Made by a program: the position numbers and the translations under genes. Positions 1 to 7,526 of a DNA stretch of 64,000 nt are shown piece by piece. Under the pieces are notes generated by a model. The model was given only the letters and a program-made list of their open reading frames with translations. It ran no database searches and was not told where the DNA came from. The stretch is from Atopomonas sediminilitoris. GTDB taxonomy: Bacteria > Pseudomonadota > Gammaproteobacteria > Pseudomonadales > Pseudomonadaceae. Location of the stretch: NCBI RefSeq assembly GCF_022601735.1, contig NZ_JAKUMM010000002.1, positions 62,001 to 126,000 of the forward strand, read 5' to 3'. Numbering within the stretch: position 1 is the first letter of the stretch; every line of letters starts with the position of its first letter.

Positions 1-52
1 GTTAGCTTTTTGAGTTGCCGGTATTAGATAACCAAATTATTGCAGTAATGTG

Positions 53-72
53 ACGCATTGGCTGTCATGCGT
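53..72. repeat. Short inverted repeat upstream of the patatin-like gene
   Basis: ACGCAT and ATGCGT face each other across 8 bases, about 50 bp before the lipoprotein gene. This could be an operator or chance. A CTGTCAT resembling one Pho-box half overlaps it at 62-68, but the second half at 11-bp spacing is poor. Nothing else is visible in the first 124 bases. Confidence 0.25.
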
Positions 73-124
73 TATTCGTCAATCACGACTATAAAGACAG
101 CAACGCTCTATTGGCGAGGCGGTT

Positions 125-1306
125 ATGCAGCGGATTAAACAGGTGTGTGTGGGCGCGTTGGCGCTGTTATTGGGCGCGTGTAGCAGCTTGCCGCGTCATC
201 AGGCAGTGCCGACGCACCTGACACAGGCCGCCAGTATTCCCGGCTTAGAAGGCGTGCGTTATCACGTGGGTTTGGACGACAAAAGCCTGCAAGCGGAAGG
301 GCTAGCGTCGTTTAAGCGGGAACAACAATGGTTGATGACGCAGGGTGTTAAAGCGTTACCGCCGGTGAATTTCTTGGCGATTTCCGGTGGCGGCGATGAC
401 GGTGCCTTTACCGCCGGGTTGCTCAATGGCTGGAGTCAGGCCGGTGATCGCCCCGAGTTTAAGCTGGTCACGGGCGTTAGTACGGGCGCCTTGATCGCCC
501 CGTTTGCGTTTCTTGGCAGCGCCTATGACGACACGCTGAAAAATCTCTACACCAACGTTGAGCCCAAAGACATTCTCGCCCCACGCTCACTGTGGGCAGC
601 GGTCACCAGCGATGCCATGGCCGATAACTCGCCCTTGTACGCGCAGCTTAAAAAAACCGTGAACGCCGAGATGATGACCGCCATTGCCGCCGAATACGCC
701 AAAGGGCGCTTGTTGTTTGTGGCCACGGCCGATTTGGATGCGCGCCAGTCGGTGCTGTGGAATATGAGCAAAATCGCCGCCGCGGGCACGCCGCAGTCGC
801 TAGAGCTATTTCGCTCGATCATGCTGGCATCGGCGGCAATACCGGGGGCATTTCCACCGGTGATGATTGATGTAGAAGCTGACGGCAAAAACTATCAAGA
901 GATGCACGTGGATGGCGGCACCATGTCGCAGGTGTTTGTCTATCCGCCGAGCCTGCAAGTGGCCAAGCTGAGCCAAGCCAACCAAGTGCAGCGCGAGCGC
1001 AATTTGTACGTGATCCGTAATGCGCGGCTGGATGCGCAGTGGGCGCAGGTGGAGCGGCGCACCATGGACATCGCGGCACGCGCGGTATCGTCCTTGATTC
1101 AAACGCAAGGCGTGGGCGATCTATACCGCATTTATCTCACGGCCCAGCGAGACGGGTTTAACTTCAAGCTGGCGTTTATTCCGCCGGAATTTAATGCCGA
1201 GCACCGCGAGGATTTTGACCAAACCTATATGCGCGCCTTGTACCAGTTAGGCCATCAGCGCGCTCAGCAAGGGTACCCGTGGGCGCTGACGCCGCCCGGT
1301 TATTGA
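125..1306 (+). CDS. Patatin-like phospholipase lipoprotein
   Basis: The product (393 aa) is a probable membrane-anchored lipid acyl hydrolase. The N-terminus is a lipoprotein signal: a basic start, a hydrophobic run, then a LLGAC lipobox with Cys19 as the lipidated residue. The patatin fold is shown by a glycine-rich oxyanion loop (SGGGDDG, residues 87-93), the nucleophile elbow GVSTG with Ser119, and a DGG motif with Asp263 as the second member of the Ser-Asp dyad. The substrate is not evident. It is convergent with ubiA and overlaps its end by 7 bp. The start is supported by the signal sequence directly after it. Confidence 0.85.
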   Translation: MQRIKQVCVGALALLLGACSSLPRHQAVPTHLTQAASIPGLEGVRYHVGLDDKSLQAEGLASFKREQQWLMTQGVKALPPVNFLAISGGGDDGAFTAGLLNGWSQAGDRPEFKLVTGVSTGALIAPFAFLGSAYDDTLKNLYTNVEPKDILAPRSLWAAVTSDAMADNSPLYAQLKKTVNAEMMTAIAAEYAKGRLLFVATADLDARQSVLWNMSKIAAAGTPQSLELFRSIMLASAAIPGAFPPVMIDVEADGKNYQEMHVDGGTMSQVFVYPPSLQVAKLSQANQVQRERNLYVIRNARLDAQWAQVERRTMDIAARAVSSLIQTQGVGDLYRIYLTAQRDGFNFKLAFIPPEFNAEHREDFDQTYMRALYQLGHQRAQQGYPWALTPPGY

Positions 1307-2199
1307 GTGGCGCGGAGAGCGTAATCGGCGACGAGACCGATAAACAGCAACAAGCCACTGATGTGGTTGTTGAGAAAAGCCCGCAGGCAGGCTGCGGGTT
1401 GGCGGTCGCGGATGAGCCAGTGCTGCCAAGCGAAAGTCAGCAGCATGCCCGCCAAGCCGGCGTAGAAATAACCGCCGAGCTTGAGCTGGCTGGCGACGAT
1501 AATTAAACACAGCGCGGCCATGCCTTGCAGCAGGCCAATCATTAGGCGATCAGCATCGCCAAAGAGAATGGCGGTGGACTTGATCCCGACTTTAAGGTCG
1601 TCCTCGCGGTCGCACATGGCGTACTGGGTGTCGTATGCCACCGTCCACAGCAAGTTGGCCAAATACAGTAGCCATAATTGCGGCGTGAGCGACTGGCTTT
1701 CAGCGGCAAAGGCCATCGGCATCGACCATGAGAAGGCCGCGCCTAACACCACTTGTGGGTAGAAGGTGTAGCGCTTCATAAAGGGGTACAGCGCGGCGAG
1801 CAAGGCGCCGCCAAAGGCCAAGCCGATGGTCAGCAGATTGGTGAACAGCACCAAGCCAAAGGCCAAAGCGATCAGCACGGCAAACAGGATCAGCGCTTCT
1901 TTGGGTTGCACGCGGCCACTGGCTAAGGGGCGCTCGCGGGTGCGCGCCACATGCCCGTCAAGGTGGCGGTCGGCGTAATCGTTAATCACACAGCCGGCCG
2001 AGCGCATCACCACGACACCGGCAATAAAAATAATTAAGTTGGCGCTACTGGGCATGCCTTCGGCGGCGACCCACAGTGCCCACAAGGTCGGCCACAGCAG
2101 TAAGTAAATGCCGATGGGGCGCTCAAGACGCATCAGCTCGATAAAGCTGTAGGCGCGTGGGTGCAGGCGATTGAATTGCTGGAGCAGGGTGACGTACAC
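1300..2199 (-). CDS. ubiA: 4-hydroxybenzoate octaprenyltransferase
   Basis: This integral membrane prenyltransferase attaches the polyprenyl tail to 4-hydroxybenzoate in ubiquinone synthesis. At 299 aa it has the normal family length, with many hydrophobic helices. The two Asp-rich motifs that bind Mg and prenyl diphosphate are present: NDYADRHLD (73-81) and [13 protein letters not shown] (189-201). The chorismate lyase gene ubiC lies 31 bp upstream on the same strand, so the two enzymes making and prenylating 4-hydroxybenzoate are probably co-transcribed. Confidence 0.95.
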   Translation of the reverse strand: MYVTLLQQFNRLHPRAYSFIELMRLERPIGIYLLLWPTLWALWVAAEGMPSSANLIIFIAGVVVMRSAGCVINDYADRHLDGHVARTRERPLASGRVQPKEALILFAVLIALAFGLVLFTNLLTIGLAFGGALLAALYPFMKRYTFYPQVVLGAAFSWSMPMAFAAESQSLTPQLWLLYLANLLWTVAYDTQYAMCDREDDLKVGIKSTAILFGDADRLMIGLLQGMAALCLIIVASQLKLGGYFYAGLAGMLLTFAWQHWLIRDRQPAACLRAFLNNHISGLLLFIGLVADYALRATQ

Positions 2200-2230
2200 G
2201 ATGCAAAAATCCTTGTGGCAGCGCGGCGGA

Positions 2231-2830
2231 TTATAGCTGGCGGCTTAGTGCGGGTAGAAACACCTCGCAGACCAGCAAGCTTAAGCGTTCGCGATCAAAG
2301 CGCGAGCGTCTGGCCCACAGCTGCTCGGTGCGCACCGCGCTGGGTAGCCAAGCGCTGGGGTAATGGGCGAGCTCAATTGCACCCCGTTGGAAGGCCGGGC
2401 TGGTGAATAGCAACTCCCCCAATGAGCGGCTGCCCAAGTGCGCCAAATCAAAACCCGAGCCGCGTAATGCCTCGTGGCTGGCGACGCTGCGGGCAAACAC
2501 CCACGGTTGCTCGCGCCCACGTAGCAGCACCTCGCGCACCCAGCCTTGGCTGCCTGTGGCTACACCCAAAGCGCGGGCTTCGTCGGCGCGCAGGCTTTGC
2601 CAGCCTTCTTGCAAAGGCTCAACGCGAAACTCGCCAGCGGCTAAAGCCTGTAAACGGCGCGTCAGCGAGCCCTGATCCAATAGCCAGTCGCGCTCACTGG
2701 GCGTGGGGCCAGGGTGCAATTGATTGGGCAAATGCCAGATTAACGGGCGGCAGCTACTCAGAGACACGGGGCAATCCGAAGTGGGTTGAGCGCAGCGGGT
2801 AGCGCTGGCTAGCGCGCGGCAGGTTACCAT
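2231..2830 (-). CDS. ubiC: Chorismate--pyruvate lyase
   Basis: UbiC converts chorismate to 4-hydroxybenzoate and pyruvate, the entry step to ubiquinone. Family features are WL-DxGSLTxRL near the N-terminus, the WVREVLL and PWVFARSV strands, LGELLF, and a C-terminal [17 protein letters not shown] segment. The start is uncertain. ATG at 2830 gives 199 aa with an unusual Cys-rich N-terminal stretch. GTG at 2767 gives 178 aa, closer to the family size. Neither has a strong ribosome binding site. It lies immediately upstream of ubiA on the same strand. Confidence 0.85.
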   Translation of the reverse strand: MVTCRALASATRCAQPTSDCPVSLSSCRPLIWHLPNQLHPGPTPSERDWLLDQGSLTRRLQALAAGEFRVEPLQEGWQSLRADEARALGVATGSQGWVREVLLRGREQPWVFARSVASHEALRGSGFDLAHLGSRSLGELLFTSPAFQRGAIELAHYPSAWLPSAVRTEQLWARRSRFDRERLSLLVCEVFLPALSRQL

Positions 2831-2903
2831 GAAGCCGGCTCGACGAGCCTAACTTGGGTCGGGTTGTGCGCGTATCACGCCCAGCAATCTTGATCTAAGA
2901 CAA

Positions 2904-2922
2904 AAAATTGTAGGACAATTTT
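2904..2922. promoter_or_regulatory. Palindrome upstream of the rubredoxin gene
   Basis: AAAATTGT and ACAATTTT form a perfect 8-bp inverted repeat around AGG, 47 bp before the rubredoxin start in the ubiC-rubA divergent gap. The core TGTAGGACAA (2909-2918) recurs exactly at 4422-4431 upstream of the HU gene. It looks like an operator for an unidentified regulator. Confidence 0.4.
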
Positions 2923-2969
2923 CCAAAGCTGACGTGTGCAGCGCTGTTGAATAACACGAGGTAAGTGCA

Positions 2970-3137
2970 ATGAGTAAGTGGCAATGCGTGGTCTGTGGCC
3001 TGATTTATGACGAAGCCCAAGGCTGGCCGGAAGACGGCATCGCTGCCGGCACCCAATGGGCCGACGTGCCAGAAGACTGGGTGTGCCCTGATTGCGGAGT
3101 GGGTAAAGCCGACTTTGAAATGATCGAGATCGCGTAA
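2970..3137 (+). CDS. rubA: Rubredoxin
   Basis: This is a 55-residue one-iron electron carrier. The two CxxC iron-binding knuckles are plain: Cys6-Val-Val-Cys9 and Cys39-Pro-Asp-Cys42, with the typical GLIYDEA and [10 protein letters not shown] surroundings. It would pass electrons from the flavoprotein encoded 86 bp downstream to an acceptor, such as an alkane hydroxylase or oxidative-stress enzyme, that is not in this window. A hairpin terminator between the two genes suggests that the rubredoxin message may be produced in excess. Confidence 0.95.
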   Translation: MSKWQCVVCGLIYDEAQGWPEDGIAAGTQWADVPEDWVCPDCGVGKADFEMIEIA

Positions 3138-3153
3138 TTCACTCGATCCGCAC

Positions 3154-3184
3154 AAGGCGGCCGAATTATGCAGGCCGCCTTTTT
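3154..3184 (+). terminator. Rho-independent terminator after rubA
   Basis: The 9-bp stem AAGGCGGCC/GGCCGCCTT closes a 10-base loop and is followed by three further T. It lies between rubredoxin and its reductase, so it would attenuate rather than separate the pair if read-through occurs. Confidence 0.7.
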
Positions 3185-3223
3185 AGTGCTTGAGCGCATC
3201 AGCAATACCTGAGGAGAAACGCT

Positions 3224-4375
3224 ATGAGTGGCGCCCCCCTAGTCATCATTGGCAGCGGTTTGGCCGGTTATAACCTTGCCCGCGAGTGGCGCAAGCTCGA
3301 CAGCACTACGCCGCTTCTGATCATCAGCGCAGACGATGGTCGTTCGTACTCTAAACCGATGCTGTCCACCGGCTTTGCCAAGAATAAGCAGGCGGATGAG
3401 TTGGTGATGGCCGATGTGGGCGCCATGGCGGAACAGCTCAATGCCGAGCTGCGCACGCACACCCGTGTGACTCGGATCGAACCTGAGGCTAAACGTCTGT
3501 GGTTGGGCAACGAAGCCCTCGTGTACCGAGACTTAGTCTTGGCGCTCGGTGCAGACCCGATCCAGCTGGATATTCCGGGTGACGCGGCCGAGGCGGTGTT
3601 CTCGATCAATGACTTAGAAGACTATGACCGCTTTCGCCAAGCGGTAGCGGGCAAGCAGCGTGTGCTGTTGATGGGTGCTGGCCTGATTGGTTGTGAGTTT
3701 GCCAATGACTTAACCAGCGGCGGCTTAAGCGTGAGTGTGGTGGCGCCGTGTGAGCACGTGATGCCGGGTTTGATTCAGCCAGCTGCCGCGGCCGCAGTGC
3801 AGCAGGCGCTGAGCGACTTGGGCGTGCAGTTCCATCTGGGGCCGGTGGTGAGTCAGCTCAAGCGTGATGGCGATGCGTTGTGCGCGCAGTTGTCAGACGG
3901 GCAGGTCATTAACTGTGATGCCGTGGTATCGGCGATTGGCCTGCGCCCGCGCACGCAGCTTGCCGCTGACGCGGGGCTGGCCGTGGCTCGTGGTGTGGTG
4001 GTTGATCGGCAGCTGCAATGTTCGCTGGCGCATGTTTATGCCCTGGGTGACTGCGCCGAGGTCGACGGCCTCAATCTGCAATACGTCATGCCGCTGATGA
4101 ATTGCGCTCGCGCACTGGCCAAGACCTTGGCGGGTGAGCCCACGGCGGTCAGTTATGGCGCCATGCCGGTGGTTGTGAAGACCCCCGCCTGCCCGCTAGT
4201 GGTAGCACCGCCACCGGCTGGCCGAGCCGGTAACTGGACGGTTGAGGGCCAAGCGCCAGACTTGCGGGTGCTGTGTCACGACGAGCAAGGCCAGTTGTTG
4301 GGCTACAACCTGACGGGTGGCTGCACCGGCGAGCGGATGGCGCTAAACAAGGGCTTGCCAGCGCTGTTGGCGTAA
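3224..4375 (+). CDS. rubB: Rubredoxin--NAD(+) reductase (FAD-dependent)
   Basis: The enzyme is a 383-aa pyridine-nucleotide disulfide-family flavoprotein that reduces rubredoxin with NADH. The FAD-binding dinucleotide fold is at the N-terminus (GSGLAG, 10-15), the NAD-binding fold in the middle (GAGLIG, 151-156), and the second FAD contact is the [12 protein letters not shown] segment. The gene follows rubredoxin directly. The ribosome binding site GAGGAG precedes the ATG. Assignment as the reductase rests on the neighbour plus the family; other ferredoxin or rubredoxin reductases share the fold. Confidence 0.9.
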   Translation: MSGAPLVIIGSGLAGYNLAREWRKLDSTTPLLIISADDGRSYSKPMLSTGFAKNKQADELVMADVGAMAEQLNAELRTHTRVTRIEPEAKRLWLGNEALVYRDLVLALGADPIQLDIPGDAAEAVFSINDLEDYDRFRQAVAGKQRVLLMGAGLIGCEFANDLTSGGLSVSVVAPCEHVMPGLIQPAAAAAVQQALSDLGVQFHLGPVVSQLKRDGDALCAQLSDGQVINCDAVVSAIGLRPRTQLAADAGLAVARGVVVDRQLQCSLAHVYALGDCAEVDGLNLQYVMPLMNCARALAKTLAGEPTAVSYGAMPVVVKTPACPLVVAPPPAGRAGNWTVEGQAPDLRVLCHDEQGQLLGYNLTGGCTGERMALNKGLPALLA

Positions 4376-4421
4376 ATAAACAAGGTTTTGGCGTATTTGC
4401 CTTGTGATCGGTCGCGCAAAC

Positions 4422-4431
4422 TGTAGGACAA
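4422..4431. repeat. Second copy of the TGTAGGACAA motif
   Basis: This ten-base stretch is identical to the core of the palindrome in front of the rubredoxin gene (2909-2918). Here the flanks do not extend the inverted repeat beyond TTGT-type arms. It sits in the rubB-HU gap. Confidence 0.3.
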
Positions 4432-4522
4432 CACTGGCGCGCGGCCTGATCCCATGCCATCCTCAAACCGTTCTTTCGTGAGCTGCCGCTGCGAAAGCCT
4501 GACTGACGCTGACTAGGAAGAG

Positions 4523-4837
4523 TTGGCGCGCAACAAAAACAAAAAAACCGTCAACGAGGCTGTTATGCGTAAACCGGAACTTGCTGCTGCAATCGCCGAA
4601 AAGGCTGACCTATCTAAAGATCAAGCGAACCGCGTACTGAACGTGGTGCTGGATGAAATCACCAACGCCCTTAACCGCAAAGATGCCGTGACTCTGGTGG
4701 GTTTTGGCACGTTTGCACAGCGCCATCGCGGTGCACGTACTGGCAAAAACCCACAGACGGGTGCGCCGGTGCAAATCAAAGCCAGCAACACGGTGGCCTT
4801 CAAGCCGGGCAAAGCCCTGAAGGATGCGGTGAATTAA
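4523..4837 (+). CDS. HU-family DNA-binding protein
   Basis: This is a small histone-like protein that bends and compacts DNA as a dimer. The signature GFGTFAQRHRGARTGKNPQTG and the C-terminal FKPGKALKDAV are typical of HU/IHF. Two starts are possible. TTG at 4523, after AGGAAG, gives 104 aa with a Lys/Asn-rich extension of 14 residues. ATG at 4565, after GAGG at 5-base spacing, gives the usual 90-aa HU length beginning MRKPEL. The family length favours the ATG; the upstream TTG has the cleaner ribosome site. The TGTAGGACAA repeat lies about 90 bp upstream. Confidence 0.9.
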   Translation: MARNKNKKTVNEAVMRKPELAAAIAEKADLSKDQANRVLNVVLDEITNALNRKDAVTLVGFGTFAQRHRGARTGKNPQTGAPVQIKASNTVAFKPGKALKDAVN

Positions 4838-4894
4838 TCACGGTTTACTCAACCGCTGTGATGGCGGCCGGTTGTTTAATCGGTGCGCTACGCT

Positions 4895-4922
4895 AACGCC
4901 CAACCTTTGGTTGGGCGTTTTT
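4895..4922 (+). terminator. Rho-independent terminator after the HU gene
   Basis: An 11-bp stem AACGCCCAACC/GGTTGGGCGTT with a TTT loop runs into a T tract. Confidence 0.85.
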
Positions 4923-4974
4923 GTTTTTTGCTGCCATACAATCGCCGGCCACCCTCAGCACTGGAAATAGCTTG

Positions 4975-5367
4975 ATGAAATTTCGTTTTCTACTGTGGAT
5001 GCTGGGTCGCATGATGGCCAAGGCGAGCAAAACCAACCCTGCGTTTCAAAAGCAGTTGGAAGGCCAAGACATGGTGTTTCAGTTGCACACCTTAGACGGC
5101 AAAGTGGCGCGCCACTTTGTGGTGAAGAACCAACAGGTCAGCAGTCATCGTGGCACCCATCCGCAGCCGGCGTTTGCCCTAGGCTTTCGCGACGGTGCTT
5201 ATGCTTTCGCTACCATGACGGCCAAAAACAAGCAGTTGGCCTTTATGCAGGGTGTGCAGAACAAAGACATCCAGATTCAAGGCAATCCCGGTTTGGTTAT
5301 GTGGTTCCAAGGTTTAACCAAGCATTTGATGCCGAAAAAAGCCGATAAGGTGAAAAAGGCCGCTTAA
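4975..5367 (+). CDS. Small SCP2-like (sterol-carrier-like) protein
   Basis: The product is 130 aa when started at the ATG at 4975. Translation from the earlier in-frame codon at 4921 would begin inside the preceding terminator, so I reject that start. The N-terminal 15 residues are hydrophobic with basic residues. The remainder (HFVVKNQQV, FALGFRDGAYAFATM, IQGNPGLVMWFQGL) resembles the SCP2 lipid-binding fold that accompanies HU-type genes in pseudomonads. The ligand is unknown. The C-terminus is strongly lysine-rich. Confidence 0.6.
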   Translation: MKFRFLLWMLGRMMAKASKTNPAFQKQLEGQDMVFQLHTLDGKVARHFVVKNQQVSSHRGTHPQPAFALGFRDGAYAFATMTAKNKQLAFMQGVQNKDIQIQGNPGLVMWFQGLTKHLMPKKADKVKKAA

Positions 5368-5390
5368 AGCCTTTCTCCTGGCGCGAAAAG

Positions 5391-5421
5391 AACCCGCATT
5401 GGCATCGCCATGCGGGTTTTT
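5391..5421 (+). terminator. Rho-independent terminator
   Basis: AACCCGCAT/ATGCGGGTT forms a 9-bp stem with a 10-base loop followed by a T run, 24 bp after the SCP2-like gene. Confidence 0.85.
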
Positions 5422-5490
5422 GTGCGTGCTGTGCTTGGCGACACCTAGGCGATTGGGTAGGCTTGGCGCGCCGTTGTTGAGGAGTCCCCC

Positions 5491-6258
5491 ATGCGCGTAT
5501 CAAAGCTTGTTTCGCTGTTGGCTGTGTTGGTTGGCTTAATGCCGACTGTTGCGCAGGCGGATGTTTCCCGCTCGTTTGAGTTGGCTGGGGTCAATCTGCT
5601 CTGCCAGCAAGCCGCGCCATTAATGGTGCGAGGTCTGCCGCAAAACCTCAGCGAGCAATACCAAAGCGTTTTGCAGGCGAATTTTGCTGCCGATGAGTTA
5701 TGCGCCAGCCTGGAACGCGATGTGGCCTTGACCTTAAGTGATGAGGACTTGGCTAAGGTCAACGTGCTGCTGGACAACCCCATTGCGCTGATCATGACTG
5801 AGCAAGAGCGCTTGGCCACCGGCCCTGGCCCCGAGGGCAGCTTAGGTTTGGCGACTTATGGTGCGAAAGTGGCCAAGGAGCCGCCCCGTGGCCCGCGCGT
5901 CGAGCTGGTGAAGCGCTTGGATCGTGCGGCACAGACCAGCGCCTTGACCAGCCGTTTGCGCTACGAAGTGGGCAAGACGCAAGCCTTGCTCAACGTGCTC
6001 TCACAGGAGGCTGTGCTGAGTGAAGATGAGCTGAGCCGTCAGACTGCCGAGCACGGGCGCAAGCTGGATGAACTTAGCCGTGAGCAAGTCACGGTGTTTT
6101 TGCTCTACGCCTACCGCAAAATCCCTAGCGAAACGCTGCAAGCCTACGTTGAGCTGTACGAGCAGCCGCCGGTAAAAGCATTAATGCTCACCGTGCGCGA
6201 AAGCTTAAGCCACGTTTTTGCTGAACGCCGCGCTCGCCTTATGGCGCAGGCTCGCTAA
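5491..6258 (+). CDS. Secreted protein of unknown function
   Basis: I do not recognise this 255-aa protein with certainty. A clear signal peptide (basic start, SLLAVLVGLMPTVAQA) is cut near residue 23, so it is probably periplasmic. The rest is helical, with an acidic-basic C-terminal half (EQVTVFLLYAYRKIPSETL, ending in RRARLMAQAR) that recalls DUF2059-type domains; this is a weak impression. A GAGGAG ribosome site precedes the ATG. The 3' end overlaps the convergent LysE-type gene by 20 bp. Confidence 0.6.
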   Translation: MRVSKLVSLLAVLVGLMPTVAQADVSRSFELAGVNLLCQQAAPLMVRGLPQNLSEQYQSVLQANFAADELCASLERDVALTLSDEDLAKVNVLLDNPIALIMTEQERLATGPGPEGSLGLATYGAKVAKEPPRGPRVELVKRLDRAAQTSALTSRLRYEVGKTQALLNVLSQEAVLSEDELSRQTAEHGRKLDELSREQVTVFLLYAYRKIPSETLQAYVELYEQPPVKALMLTVRESLSHVFAERRARLMAQAR

Positions 6259-6877
6259 GTGCCAGCCTAGCCGCCAAGCCCAGCAAAACAGTACCGAGCA
6301 AGCGATCCAGCCACGCAGCGACGCGTGGCTGCTGGCGGAAAAACGCACTGGCACGCCCAGCCAGCAGCACAAAGCTGCCTTCCACCAGCATGGCGACGGC
6401 GATCACCAGTAAGCCTAGGGTTAATAGTTGCAGCGTGGCGCTGCCTTGCTCTGGGCGAATAAATGGCGGCAAGAACGCCATGAAGAAGATCGCTACCTTA
6501 GGGTTGAGCACATCCACCAAGATGCCTTCGCGGTATGCGCGCCAAGCGCCTCGGGGTGTATCCAGGGCGGCACGTGGGGTGAAGTGTTGTCCGGCGCTGC
6601 ACAGGGTTTGCACGCCGAGATACAGCAAGTAGGCCGCGCCAAGGTATTTGACCGCGTTAAACGCGGTGCTCGAGCTGGCCAGTAGCGCCGATAACCCCAG
6701 TGTGGCGGCCAAAACATGCACTAGCGCGCCGGAGCAAACGCCTGCCGCGCTGGCCAGGCCAACACGAGTGTCGTGGGCGAGCGTGCGCGACAAGATGAAC
6801 AGCAAATCCGGCCCCGGCGACAGGTTTAGCGCCAGTGCCGCCGAGAAAAACATCAGCCAATAGGCCCAATCATCCAT
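6239..6877 (-). CDS. LysE/RhtB-family amino-acid exporter
   Basis: The 212-aa protein has about six hydrophobic segments. Its N-terminal NLSPGPDLLFIL motif is the hallmark of LysE/RhtB efflux proteins, which export amino acids or homoserine-lactone-like compounds; the substrate cannot be told. The ATG lies only 7-8 bp from the edge of the integron-type attC site at 6885-6960, so the cassette insertion must have replaced or displaced its native upstream region. Base composition is high in GC like the chromosome, which argues that this gene is resident rather than part of the cassette. Confidence 0.85.
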   Translation of the reverse strand: MDDWAYWLMFFSAALALNLSPGPDLLFILSRTLAHDTRVGLASAAGVCSGALVHVLAATLGLSALLASSSTAFNAVKYLGAAYLLYLGVQTLCSAGQHFTPRAALDTPRGAWRAYREGILVDVLNPKVAIFFMAFLPPFIRPEQGSATLQLLTLGLLVIAVAMLVEGSFVLLAGRASAFFRQQPRVAAWLDRLLGTVLLGLAARLALSEPAP

Positions 6878-6884
6878 GATGTGC

Positions 6885-6960
6885 TCTTAACGTTTGGTTA
6901 AAGGGTGGGTTTTAGCCCGTCCCGGTGAGCGAAGCGAACGACTTGAACCACTTGTTAGAG
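6885..6960 (-). repeat. attC recombination site of an integron cassette
   Basis: Read on the minus strand, the site starts with the inverse core CTCTAAC, continues with AAGTGGTTCAAG and a GC-rich imperfect hairpin containing TTCGCTTCGCTCAC, then TTAACCAAACG, and ends in the core GTTAAGA. The crossover point would be between 6891 and 6890. CTCTAAC is the exact reverse complement of GTTAGAG at the other end of the cassette (7515-7521), as expected when the free circle carried one intact attC. The layout matches attC sites known from Pseudomonas chromosomal integrons. Confidence 0.85.
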
Positions 6961-7520
6961 GGCATTTCGTAACTCGGTGGTTGTGACTACTGTTGCGTAC
7001 TCACCATGAAGATTTGCTAATGCCATGGCATGCACGTCTTCGGCGCTGCGTAGAACTCCGTTGTAGTCGGTTTTTGCGAATGCAAATGTAGCATCAGCGG
7101 CCACATAAGTTTTAAACCCAAGATTGCCGGCTGTGCGCGCTGTTGCTTCGACAGAGTTATTGGTGCTGACACCTACGATTGCAACAGTTTTGATGTCTCT
7201 GACTCGAAGCCAGCGCTCAAGCCCAGAGTTAATGAAAGCGTCTGGGACGTTTTTTTCGACCACATGTTCAGTGCTTAATGGTCGTAGTTCATCTTGGAAC
7301 TCAACACCTGGCTGTCCAGGCCAGAACGGAGAGCCGGGCGTTCTTGAGATATGACGCACATGAACAATCGGTGCATTTGCTTCTCGCCATGATTGAAGTG
7401 TTGCGGCGATTGCTTGCTCTGCCTCAGGGTTGTTGCGAGAACCCGAAGATGTTTCAAGCATGCCTTGCTGCATATCAATAATGATGAGGGCCGGTATGTG
7501 CATGAGCGAATGAACTCTAA
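6891..7520 (-). mobile_element. Single integron gene cassette (no integrase nearby)
   Basis: The 630-bp unit runs from TTAGAG just after the G at 7521 to the G at 6891 that closes attC. It holds one gene, starting 17 bp inside the core, whose TAA stop lies within the attC inverse core. Sampled lines inside are about 43-52% GC against about 62% in the neighbouring HDOD gene. No integrase, attI or second attC is visible in the window, so it would be classed as a lone cassette inserted at a secondary GTT site. Confidence 0.8.
6955..7503 (-). CDS. Isochorismatase-fold hydrolase carried by an integron cassette
   Basis: The 182-aa protein belongs to the cysteine-hydrolase (isochorismatase-like) family. 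The acid Asp10 (ALIIIDMQQG) and a lysine at Lys84 (VVEKNVPDAF) are in place. The nucleophile loop reads GVSTNNSVEATARTAG, with Ser117 where classical members have cysteine, so the usual thiol chemistry may be absent or altered. Members act on isochorismate, nicotinamide or other amides; the substrate here is unknown. Such genes are frequent passengers in integron arrays. The AT-richer composition differs from neighbours on both sides. Confidence 0.85.
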   Translation of the reverse strand: MHIPALIIIDMQQGMLETSSGSRNNPEAEQAIAATLQSWREANAPIVHVRHISRTPGSPFWPGQPGVEFQDELRPLSTEHVVEKNVPDAFINSGLERWLRVRDIKTVAIVGVSTNNSVEATARTAGNLGFKTYVAADATFAFAKTDYNGVLRSAEDVHAMALANLHGEYATVVTTTELRNAL

Positions 7521-7526
7521 CGGGGC

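Noticed and set aside
62..79. Pho box before the patatin-like gene
   Set aside because: One half is exact (CTGTCAT), but the repeat at the required 11-bp spacing matches only about three of seven bases.
6239..6877. LysE-type gene as a second integron cassette
   Set aside because: It starts next to attC, but no attC follows its stop, the 3' end overlaps a resident gene and its GC matches the chromosome.
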